Source of the DNA: Halichondria panicea
Lineage: Eukaryota > Porifera > Demospongiae > Suberitida > Halichondriidae
DNA: 64,000 nt
Assembly (NCBI RefSeq): GCF_963675165.1
Contig: NC_087383.1
Location: 6,364,839-6,428,838 of the forward strand
Reading direction: 5' to 3'
Positions within the stretch are counted from its first letter, which is position 1; every line of letters begins with the position of its first letter. Both the position numbers and the translations under genes were made by a program. Positions 34,046 through 43,702 of this stretch are shown here, in pieces. Below the pieces are notes generated by a model. It was given only the letters and a program-made list of their open reading frames with translations, was not told where the DNA came from and did not search any database.

Positions 34046-37000
34046 CTACACTGCAAAAACACTTTTGTTATTGTGACACAGTTTGCTACCGGCACAAAAT
34101 GTTATCTTGACAAAACGTTTGTCAATTTCCTGCAATTATTGTTATAACGACAAATCATAGTTTATTTAACTATTAATATAGTTTATCTAACTATTAATAT
34201 TTGTTATTATAATGGTAGATTGTTATTTGAACACATGTGTTGTCATTTTGTCGAAGCGTTGTTGATCTCACATTTAGTGGAAGTTACCGTTCATTGTCAA
34301 ATTAACATTAATGTGTGACAATAACAAATTATAAAGTTACAGCTAGAACTCTACTAAAAGATACGTGCAAGTTTGCATCACTGATTTCAACCTACTCAAC
34401 CTATACTCGATTACCCTAGCTCGTAATAAATTGTCTACACTGAAACATCTCAGTCTTATATCTTTGCATGCTCATGTTCAATTGTGTATGTAGCAATTGG
34501 AGACTTGTGACTGGGCATGGTAAGTTACAGTGGCAGTGAAGAAGTCAGGAGCCTCCAGAGTCCTTCAGTGTAGTGCAGTGCAGGCAGCCTTCTCTCTATA
34601 GCCTCCTTCACAAGGCCTGGCCTGAAGAGCGGCCTGGGATCGAGCTTCTCTCTAGCCTCTAACTCTAGCTAGTCTCGAGGCCAGGAGAGTTTGGCCTCGA
34701 GACTATAATTATAAGCTGGAACTATAGGTGTGGCATGAGGGGGCGTTCAGGAATAACAGGGCAAGGCCTCCTTAGCACATGGTGCTAGCAGCTGCAGCAG
34801 TCTGCTGCTGCTCATGCAGCTTTAATTTATACCATCACTGACTGCATGCCTGTACCCCTGGCCCTGGGCTACCATGTTCCATGTACACCAGCTAGGATCT
34901 AGGAGTCAAGAGTCACCTGCATCTGCAGCTTGAAAGAAAAGACAATTGCAAGTTAGTCAGTGCTCATTGCTCAACTCAACTTATTGCCCAATACTCTCTT
35001 TCAGATTTTCTTAAAGAGTAGATAGTACCACCATCTCAAAGAAAAAAGTTAAGTTCCATTGCATGCTGTTGGCACATGGCATGTACATGATCCCAAAACT
35101 CTCTGAATTCACAGTTTACAAATCACTGCTATACCGTATCGGCGTATAACTCCACCATGTACCAGCTTCAAAGAAAAAGGATTTAAGTTATGTTGCTCAT
35201 TGCTAAATAAATGTGTTTACGTGTTTCTTCCAGCTGCAGATTTTACCATACCTCGGCCCCACAATGTGTACCAGCTAGGAGTCTACTTAACCACCTTCAT
35301 CGACTTCAAAAAAACGACTTGCAAGTTATGTCAGATTCCATAAAACTATATAGCTAGCTAGAGGGCAACTGTCCCTGGCCTGATTTCGACCTTCATCTGT
35401 AGCATACTGATTTACGAGTTTGTGTCTTCATGCACTGGTTTTGACTGGTCAACTTCGTCCATGGGGTGATAGCTAGCATACTGATTTACGAGTTTGTGTG
35501 TATGTGTCCTCATGCGTCAGTTACACTGGTTTCGACTGGTCAACTTCGTCCATGGGGTGATAGCTAGCATTGTAATTTACCAGTTTGTGTGTATGTGTCC
35601 TCATGCGTCAGTTACACTGGTTTCGACTGGTCAACTTCGTCCATGGGGTGATAGCTAGCATTGTAATTTACCAGTTTGTGTGTATGTGTCCTCACATGTC
35701 AGTTACACTGGTTTCGACTGGTCAACTTCGTCCATGGGGTGATAGCTAGCATTGTAATTTACCAATTTGTGTGTATGTGTCCTCACGTGTCAGTTACACT
35801 GGTTTCGACTGGTCAACTTCGTCCATGGGGTGATAGCTAGCATTGTAATTTACCAGTTTGTGTGTATGTGTCCTCACGTGTCAGTTACACTGGTTTCGAC
35901 TGGTCAACTTCGTCCATGGGGTGATAGCTAGCATACTGATTTACGAGTTTGTGTGTATGTGTCCTCATGCGTCAGTTACACTGGTTTCGACTGGTCAACT
36001 TCGTCCATGGGGTGATAGCTAGCATTGTAATTTACTAGTTTGTGTGTATGTGTCCTCACGTGTCAGTTACACTGGTTTTGACTGGTCAACTTCGTCCATG
36101 GGGTGATAGCTAGCATACTGATTTACGAGTTTGTGTGTATGTGTCCTCATGTGTCAGTTACACTGGTTTCGACTGGTCAACTTCGTCCATGGGGTGATAG
36201 CTAGCATACTGATTTACGAGTTTGTGTGTATGTGTCCTCATGTGTCAGTTACACTGGTTTCGACTGATCAACTTCGTCCATGGGGTGATAGCTAGCATAC
36301 TGATTTACGATTTTGTGTGTATGTGTCCTCACGTGTCAGTTACACTGGTTTCGACTGGTCAACTTCGTCCATGGGGTGATAGCTATAGCATACTGATTTA
36401 CGAGTTTGTGTGTATATGTGTCCTCACGTGTCAGTTACACTGGTCAACTTCGTCCATGGGGGTGATAGCTTATACTATTTATATTTTGCACTACATATGT
36501 GTTGGTAACTATAGTGACTTCAATCTTTTGTTCTGTAGGGGCGAAAATGATCTGAGGGATGTAGCGTTCATGAAACCAAACGAAACGCCTGCAGTTCACT
36601 GTACTGGAATTTCAAGAAACGCTAAGTGATGAACACTAAAAACAATTTACTGACAGAAGAAATTATTGTGCTGCATGTCATGTGATCCAGTGATCTTATT
36701 CTATCATAAACTCATTGTTCTAATACCGTTTGACCTTCTGCATGTGCGTACGTGCGCGAGAAAACAACTAATTAAATGACAAAGGTATAGTGTTAATTTA
36801 ACAAAGAAATTCACTTTATAGCAGTGTTAATTCAGCATTCACTTTGCTATTTTGACATAGAAGTACAATAAATTGGTGAAATTCAGATGACATAATACTT
36901 TGTTGTTTTGACATAATTTCTTTGCTTGAATGACAAAACATTGTAGGTTGTTTTACCTTTGTCATTCTAACAAATATTATTCTGTCATGTGAGATTCATC

Positions 37001-37052
37001 ACCGGGACAAACTTTTGTTTGTTAAATTAACAAAAGTGTTTTTGCAGTGTAG
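34046..37052. mobile_element. 3.0-kb mariner-like non-autonomous transposon, 25-bp perfect TIRs
   Basis: Ends 34046-34070 and 37028-37052 are perfect inverted repeats (TACACTGCAAAAACAC core), probably TA-flanked. It sits in a block absent from copy 2. The interior has TTTGTCATT-rich subterminal sequence, some host-like unique sequence and a 91-bp minisatellite. No transposase is found, so it would depend on a partner. Confidence 0.65.
35370..36475 (+). repeat. Minisatellite, 12 units, exact 91-bp period
   Basis: ATGGGGTGATAG recurs at 35461, 35552, 35643, 35734, 35825, 35916, 36007, 36098, 36189, 36280 and 36371, always 91 bp apart, then at 36456 (85 bp). Two variants alternate: A (CATACTGATTTACGAG) and B (CATTGTAATTTACCAG), in the order A A B B B B A B A A A A. 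The last full unit has two TA doublings and a 10-bp deletion, giving 85. The open frame over the end is a repeat artefact, since 91 is not a multiple of three. Confidence 0.95.
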
Positions 37053-37189
37053 GCGGGCTTTACAGATGTAGGTAACTTCAGCCATACTATGCCAATATCT
37101 AGATAGTGGCAAAGTTCACCATTTGACCTGTGCCATATGGCAGATATTGGCACAGTGTTTCCTTTGATTTGCCCACTCAAAATGCAACA

Positions 37190-39061
37190 AGGATTATTAT
37201 AAACATGGGTGATATGTAGCCCACATGCAATCGTGACGTAAGGTATTCTCCCACACATTCAAAGTTAATAATAAGACTTGTACTGAGACGCTTCCAACAA
37301 GCTACTGCATGCAAAGTCATGGAACCAGCGTGGCCAGCTCTGGTATAATAGCAGTAGCTATACCTGCTATAGATGATAATGATGACTAAGCTAGATCTAT
37401 GACACAAGAAACATATATTCAGTGGATATTCTACCGTATTTTGAACGATTGTATATTTCATCTTACCGTATTACTAGAATGTTTTGCTAGCATCAAACAT
37501 ACGCGAATATTGCGAGGGTTGATCAATTCGCAACAATAAAATCGCAAATTTAAACCAATTATTACACGATCCTTATCAGTTAGATAGCAAAAATAATGTC
37601 GAATTTTCTGCTGCTTGGGCTCATTTGCAAAAGTTTTTCACCCACTAGTAATACAGTATTGGATAAAAAAAAAGGAGAGCCATGCAGTGTAGAGGCTGCA
37701 CTTATCTTTCGACAGTATACTGCACAAAACGTACCTCGGCAGGTTATTAAAAATACCACATGAAAGAGCAGCTCAATGTGCAATCTTGATAGGGGGGAGC
37801 TAAAAAGTCACTTACTATAGTCATCTGTTTTCAAGCCTATAGCTATTCTGCAGGAAATCATTTTCTAGTGCAGTGAGTTTATAATTTTTTTATAGCTATA
37901 GCTAGCTTTAGATTCTATCTTTCAGTACTTGATAATGTTCAGCTTCCTCAGTGGAGTTAGTCGGTCACTGGTCACAGCAACTATACAGTGGTGCATGAAT
38001 CAGACAATGTGACAAAAAGGACCACCCCACTGATTAAGCAGTGGGCGGGGATTCATTATAATGAAAGCCATTGCAGTGTTTCATAATACACAATCTTATA
38101 AATTTCTTTTTAATGTTGGTCCCAGTCCTGCACCTGATTATGAGGCACGTCATCTGTCTGTCTGTGATGGACGTACGGCACGGATTTTATCGTGATTCTA
38201 CATGCAGTAGCGGTCAATATAAAGTGCCTGTTCTTTTTAGGTATATAGTATGTCCGTAGTAACGTTTCTGTTTTGACACCGCATTAAAAGTGTTGTAATT
38301 TACCATACTGTTGCTATTAATTTTACCATGGATGCACGTTGCAAGTACGTTTTGTAAAACAGTGTTAAAAAACGAACAATTAAGAGACAATCGTAGTCAT
38401 CTCGAGTATTTACCGTACATTTGCGAACTTTGCGATGGTTGAACAATTCGCAACAATAAAATCCGCAACACCTAAATTATTACTAGTAAATACACATGAT
38501 CCTTGCCAGAACACAATAGTTATATAGATCGCAAATGGTCAACTTTTCTGCTGATTTGGTTCATTCGCCAAGGTTTTTCACCCGCAAAATATTCTAGTAA
38601 TACGGTAGCTATATGCTATGGCTCTGTCTAGCTATAAGCCTATAATTATAGCTCTTGATCTACAACAAAGACATATAACGCACCACTTCAACTTTTCATC
38701 AAAAAGGATGTCTGCAAGTCTCTATAAATAATTTTGAGTCCTATAATCTATGTTCTACAAGTTTAGCTATATAGCTAGCTATATAATTATACAGCTATAA
38801 CTATACTTCACAATAGCTAGCTAGCTGCGTGCAGAGCTGCATGCATGGGTAAAGAAAATTTAACAATGGTTGAATAAGAAAAAAACGCTACAGTATACCT
38901 AGCGTATCTATGCGTACTATGGATGTACTACGTAAACGGAACGGATATTTTATATTGGCTGCTACTGTATAGTATCATTTGAGACATACACAATGGGTAA
39001 TTGGGATAGAAAGGTCAACTGATGTCATTTACAGTGCATGCAAATAATTATACTAGCTTAC
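37190..39061. other. Intron of copy 1 with no further gene
   Basis: Collinear with 52890-53460, 54030-55300 and 57906-59960 of copy 2, minus insertions found only there. CATCTG at 38151-38156 is the empty site for the fold-back element. The single place near 38720 is the empty site for the 58247-59620 element. Confidence 0.6.
37923..37978 (-). pseudogene. Degenerate ankyrin-repeat exon, copy 1
   Basis: Matches the intact ankyrin exon at 54982-55077, but about 24 bp (the AVEEGK part) are deleted and the 3' end and donor are lost. The remaining reading is LNIIKY. Copy 1 therefore probably encodes one ankyrin repeat fewer than copy 2. Confidence 0.55.
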
Positions 39062-39166
39062 TATTGATATCCACATTGCACTCTGTGATGAGGTACTTGA
39101 TAGTGTCCAGCTTCCCCTCTCTGACTGCCATTCCCAGTGGAGTTAGTCCATCCCTGGTTACAGCTC
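39062..39166 (-). CDS. Ankyrin-repeat exon of the Roc-COR gene, copy 1
   Basis: A 105-nt minus-strand exon between an ATATAG acceptor and an AATA|GTAAGC donor. It encodes one ankyrin repeat (DGLTPLGMAVREGKLDTIKY, LITECNVDIN). It is the same length as its partner at 59965-60069. It presumably joins the 31827 exon, giving the N-terminal ankyrin array of the protein. Confidence 0.65.
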
Positions 39167-39298
39167 CTATATGTAATGGTGAGCCAGGACAGTGTCAGGA
39201 ACGCACAACACATTGTCTCAGAAACCATAACTAATGAACGTCACCAACTACTATGATGCGTGTCCAACCTCCTCTGATCGTTGTATTGAGCCTTTATA

Positions 39299-40075
39299 TA
39301 ACCCTTTCCCCGTTTTAATTAAAACAAGAAAATAATTATAAAAACAATTTTCTAAAAATTCATAAATAAATAATAATAATAATTATCATGAACCATACAT
39401 TGAAATGACTTGTAACAGGTAGCGCAGACCCCAGAGGTATCTTGACACCATCTTCGTTACCTAGCAACTGACCACCCCCACTAATTAGCAATTGTTTACA
39501 AACATTCACAATTATGTACACAAACAATAATTATTGTATGAAGGCACAGAGTGGCTAAAGACACTAAATAAGTGTTCTCAATGTTCTCATGACGACATAG
39601 GATCTGCAGAAAGTTATCTGCGAGGTCGTATCAGCAGACGCCCTTTTCCCGGGAAATGTTTTCTTCACCTACACACAGGTTTACAAGTTCAACGGTGGCT
39701 CGATGTCCACTGCTGTACTAACTAGCCTAAATACAGTTATATTGACAAAACTACAAATGCTACTCTAGACTTACCAGATCCAAGAAGTTGTTTCATCGCA
39801 AGAGCTTGTCTATATTTTCTAGCTTGAGGTAGCTCGTTATCTAGCTATGATCCCAGTCACTGTCCTCTCACTATACAGGGTCATAAGCATCGATATTGTC
39901 ACTGTCTATAGCTTCCCTAGGTTGTACTACAAGGATCTATCAAACGGTCACTTTTCTTTCCACATTACTGTACGAAGCGCACCTGGAGGTGGCTTATTAA
40001 AGATACCACGTTAACTTTTGAAAATGACCATGAGAGTGGCCGTAATATGATGGCTTCAATGGGGAAAGGGTTAAT
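39299..40075 (-). mobile_element. TTAA-type (piggyBac-like) non-autonomous element, left arm of a palindrome
   Basis: Terminal ACCCTTTCCCCGTT faces GGGGAAAGGGTTAA (40062-40075). The left TTAA is changed to TATA. It is the inverse of 41131-42029. The inside carries a decayed copy of the QLLISGGG coding-like fragment. Confidence 0.6.
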
Positions 40076-40184
40076 ATACTTTGGCTACAGGCCATTTAAG
40101 ACGATCAGTATGCACTATTAACTGTGGACACTCCTTTCTTGTGAAACAATCAAAGCACATTGCAATTTATTTAACTCTTCTATA

Positions 40185-41105
40185 ACACACTAATACTTTT
40201 GAGCGAAAGCAATGGCGAGAGGCATTAGCAAGTGCACGCTTGCAACATTCGTTGTAACAGTATACATTATTACATGCATGTGTGTAATAGGCTACTATAT
40301 ATAGTACTGCCAATAATTACTACGTAGCCACCAGCGAACAAAAATTCATCCAATGTGGGGCTCAAACCCATGATCCTCAGATTAAGAGTCTGATGCTCTA
40401 CCGGGAACTTGACTTAGTAGCAGAATCAAGAAAAAGAAAAGGGGGATTTTAAATTAACGAGCGCGCAGTACGAACATTTTTGGGAGTTACGCCCACTTCC
40501 GGTCACACGTTGTGTAGTAAGACGACAGGGAAAATCCCATGTATTCTCAGCCAGGGTATAAGTCCCATAATAGACCTATAGCTAGCTGCTATGAACAGTC
40601 AACTAACTAACTTATAGGCGAACCTATTGAAGTTGATACATCAAAACAACAGGTACAATTATACAAAAAGCTAGCTGGTATACTTGTGCTATATAAAACC
40701 ATAATAGCTACAGCTATAGTGTTATAGTGCATAACACTCCATGGACGAGTTTTTGGCTACGCGAAAATAAAATTAGGCTGCGATGGCATTCCAAGTAAAT
40801 AAACTGCAAATCAGCAAATTGCAACCAAAGAAAATGTTACTAGAAGCCTATAGAAACTCTTGTTTGCACTTCATTGATCCTTGAGCAGCTGTGGCAGTCT
40901 ATACACAAAAACAAACTATACCATATACCTCTCTGAGCACAGTGGCGTTTCTAGGAAATGCAGCTGTGCAAAAGTAGGAGGGTGCTGAGAGCGAGCGCAA
41001 AAAAATGTTTGATTGCTACTATAACGAATGTTACAAGTGTGCGCTTGCTAATGCCTCTCGCCATGTTGTTGTGCTTTCGCTCAAAAAGTATCAGTCTGTT
41101 ATAGT
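40185..41105. mobile_element. ~920-bp element with ~75-bp imperfect TIRs
   Basis: CTATAACACACTAATACTTT to AACATTCGT at the left is inverted at 41025-41105 (ACGAATGTTACAAG to AGTCTGTTATAG). Both arms share TTTGAGCGAAAGCA and GGCGAGAGGCATTAGCA, also seen at 7008-7055. It contains a tRNA-Lys-like sequence and a piece of the hairpin-ended element (40760-40940). It lies between two inverted TTAA elements. Confidence 0.6.
40350..40421 (-). tRNA. tRNA-Lys(CTT)-like pseudogene or SINE head
   Basis: Minus strand: GGTAGAGCATCAGACTCTTA, then ATCTGAGGATCATGGGTTTG, then AGCCCCAC. The anticodon stem TCAGA/TCTGA is perfect around loop CTCTTAA (anticodon CTT), and the B-box-like GGTTTGAGCCC is good. The 5' half is altered (AAGTTCCC before GGTAGAGC) and the acceptor stem does not pair, so it should not make a working tRNA. 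Confidence 0.6.
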
Positions 41106-41130
41106 AGTAGTTTCTATAATGAATTTTACA

Positions 41131-42029
41131 TTAACCCTTTCCCCGTTGAAGCCGTCATATGACGGCCACTCTAGTGGTAATTTTCAAAAATTTGCTGTGT
41201 ACACTGTGTTGGAGCTATGCACACACTGTAGGTACCAGCACATGTGCATTGAGCTGCTCTATCTGCTGGTATCTTTAATATGCTGCCTTGAGGTACACTT
41301 GGTACAATAATGTCGAAAGAAAAGTGACCGTTTGATAATGTTTCAAGATCTTTGTAGTACAACCTTAGTGAGGTTCTAGAGCAGCTACACAGTGAGAATA
41401 TCAATGCTTATGGCCTTATTGAGTGAGAGGATAGTGACTGGGATCATAGCTAGATAAGAAGCTACCTCAAGCTAAAGAATATCGAGCCTGAAGGCCTAGC
41501 GCCTGAGGAAGAAGCTCTTGCGATTGATAAACTTCTTGGATCTGGTAAGTCTAGAGTAGCATATGTAGTCTTGTAGGCTTCAGTATAACTGTATTTAGAC
41601 TAGTTAGTACAGCAGTGGACATCATGAGCCACCATTGAACTTGTAAACCTGTGTGTAGATGAAGAAAACATTTCCCGGGAAAAGGACGTCTGCTGGTTCG
41701 ACCTCACAGAGAACTTTATGCAGATCTTGATTGAACCATGTCACCGTGAGAACATTGAGAACACTTATTTAGTGTCTTTAGCCACTTTGTGCCCTCATAC
41801 AATATTATTTGTGTACATAATTGTGAATGTTTGTAAACAATTGCTAATTAGTGGGGGTGGTCAGTTGCTAGGTAACGAAGATGGTGTCAAGATACCTCTG
41901 GGGTCTGCGCTACCTGTAGGAAATAGTTACAAGTCATTTCAATGTATGGTTCATGATATATGAATTTTTAAAGAAAATTGTTATTTATTCTGTATTTTCT
42001 TGTTTTAATTAAAACGGGGAAAGGGTTAA
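41131..42029 (+). mobile_element. TTAA-type non-autonomous element with exact TTAA flanks
   Basis: TTAACCCTTTCCCCGTT at 41131 and AACGGGGAAAGGGTTAA ending 42029 give a 13-bp perfect TIR between TTAA duplications, the piggyBac signature. It is the inverse partner of 39299-40075 and carries a coding-like fragment with an intron. Confidence 0.7.
41464..41960 (+). pseudogene. Two-exon coding fragment of unknown family
   Basis: KNIEPEGLAPEEEALAIDKL, LGS|GTAAGT (exon to about 41544), then an acceptor GTGTAG and DEENISREKDVCWFDLTENF, MQILIEPCHRENIEN, a hydrophobic TILFVYIIVNV and QLLISGGGQLLGNEDG to a stop near 41961. The acidic stretch and donor/acceptor pair look genuine. Diverged copies lie at 32500-33470, 39420-39830 and 51350-51840. 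I cannot name it; it may be cargo of the TTAA element. Confidence 0.35.
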
Positions 42030-42039
42030 AGTTAGCTTA

Positions 42040-42412
42040 TCTAACTGAGAAGAAAAGATTATTTACATGCATCTATTGTTCTTATCTATTGTATTATATG
42101 TGGCTTACCAGGACCTCAAGAAAGAAGAAATTTAATTTAAATTGATTCTTCCAAAATCAGTTCAGTGTATATAATATCTATTGAGAAAAAAAAACTTGTG
42201 TACATGCATATTGTTATCTATATATAATTATTGTTATATGGTAGTGTTTTGTGGCCCTCAAGAAAAAGATGACTCTGCCAGGAGAATTTGGATTCTGGAT
42301 ATTAGTTTCTCACACGTGGGGAATAAGCGCGCATGCGCATTACATCCACAGGAATAATTAAAAAGGGTGTGTCCAAAGAGATTGAGTAATGGCTACTATA
42401 ATGCTAGCTGTT
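42040..42412 (-). repeat. Inverse copy of the 6.5-7.0-kb repeat
   Basis: Shares GGACACACCCTTT, TGTAATGCGCATGCGCGC and CTTGAGGGCC with 6470-6900. It abuts the inverted integrase copy at the TTAA of 42413. Confidence 0.6.
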
Positions 42413-43104
42413 TTAACAGCTTGCTGTAGGAGAGCAAAATTCTCTGAACTTAGCCTTATTGGCACCTCAGGCACAACTATAGAACGTCCCTGAGACGGGA
42501 TGGGGCCTTCCATGTCAATTCCATATTCTTCCTCCACATTCTCAAAAAAATCCAAAGCTGCGAGTCCGGAGTGCTGCAAAAGTAGTGTCTCTGTTGTAAA
42601 CAACTGGTGTGGAGACTTACGGTGTGCAGTTCGGATTGAGTGATGGTTCCATCCACCAATGAACAGTGCAAGTGCCTGATTAATACGTGGAATGAACACA
42701 TTATAATAAAGGGAATACAGATGCGTCTCATTCAAACATTCTAATAGATCCACTTGTTCCATAAAGTAAAACAGCTTGTAAAAGAGAATAGTCACAGCGG
42801 TGCATGTCCCTCCATATAGTCGCTCTATGCGTTGATTATGGACCGAGGCTCCTACAATCACACTCCTCCTATCATGTCCTCTTTTTTCTAACATGTGACG
42901 TGCGACCAATACATTTTCCTCACCTTGGTCCATTCTTATATATACAAGATGGCACCTGATGCTTTTGAACTGCACACAAAAATAATTCGTACACTGTTGG
43001 CGATTTATTACTGCCACAACACTTCAAGAAAGTCACCAGCCTACTGTAGCCGTCAATGCAGCCATGAGTGACGATTCTCCATCTAATAAGCTTATGATGT
43101 GAAT
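42413..43104 (-). pseudogene. Integrase-core transposase exon 3, truncated inverted copy
   Basis: Minus-strand copy of the 13020-13709 exon with acceptor TTTCAG (43105-43110). Downstream of the break it keeps IRMDQGEENVLVARHMLEKR and RIERLYGGTC. It ends at AAGCTGTTAA, losing the normal C-terminus. The TA tract at 42937-42944 has four TA units (copy A has three), so the frame is broken at the same place as in copy A but by a different amount. Exons 1 and 2 are absent, so this cannot be expressed as a transposase. Confidence 0.8.
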
Positions 43105-43167
43105 CTGAAACAATTAAGATAATTCAACCATAATTAATTTTAATGTGATGAAATTAGTCAATACTAT

Positions 43168-43702
43168 AATGAAAGCACCGCAGGTGCTGATGCCTCGTTG
43201 GAGATGCCAAAGCTACATAACATAAAGCTACTAATAGCTTTTATACACATGATGAACATTTTTGATTTTGCTGCATGCAAACTTAGAGTGGGTAATGATT
43301 GACCATGATTATTGTTAAACAATAAAACAATCCATGCCAAAAGTTCAAGTCTAAAATTAATGGCTGCAAGTCAGCAGAGCCTTGCAGCTCTCTGCTCACT
43401 CTTGCAGCTACCAATAGCTATAGCATTCTAGTGCAGAGCTAACTACTAAGTAGAGTAGCAACACTCGGTAAATAAGTTTGGCGACGTGCCCGGCTTCTGA
43501 AAAGACTGCAATGGCATTCCAAGTAAGCAAAACTAGGCGTAACTCGAGAACGAAGCATTATCTTGCAAATCCACGAATTAAAATCCAAGTAAACATGACT
43601 ATAGAAGCCTATAGAAACTCTTACTTGCACTTGATTGCAGTCTACACACACATAGACACACAAACGTATACCTCGCTTGCACATGCATGCGCACCGAGGC
43701 AT
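43168..43702 (-). mobile_element. Hairpin-ended (HINE-like) element, copy in arm B
   Basis: Reverse complement of 12413-12956, starting AATGAAAGCACCGCAGG and ending GCACCGAGGCAT. It lacks the extra CATG found near the 3' end of the 12.4-kb copy. Confidence 0.6.

Larger units (their letters stand above)
23127..39260. repeat. Segmental duplication, copy 1
   Basis: Collinear with 44839-60155 in direct orientation. Matching stretches are 23127-25008, 27971-33760 and 37180-39260. Two blocks, 25009-27970 and about 33760-37180, have no counterpart in copy 2. The unit carries one ankyrin-Roc-COR-Death gene on the minus strand. Non-coding parts are still easily aligned, so the duplication is not ancient. 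Confidence 0.85.

Noticed and set aside
35370..36475. Possible CRISPR-like array
   Set aside because: Units are contiguous 91-bp repeats without unique spacers, in a eukaryotic context.
36222..36629. 135-codon open frame with internal repeats
   Set aside because: It crosses the end of the 91-bp minisatellite; a 91-bp unit changes frame each time, so coding is not maintained.
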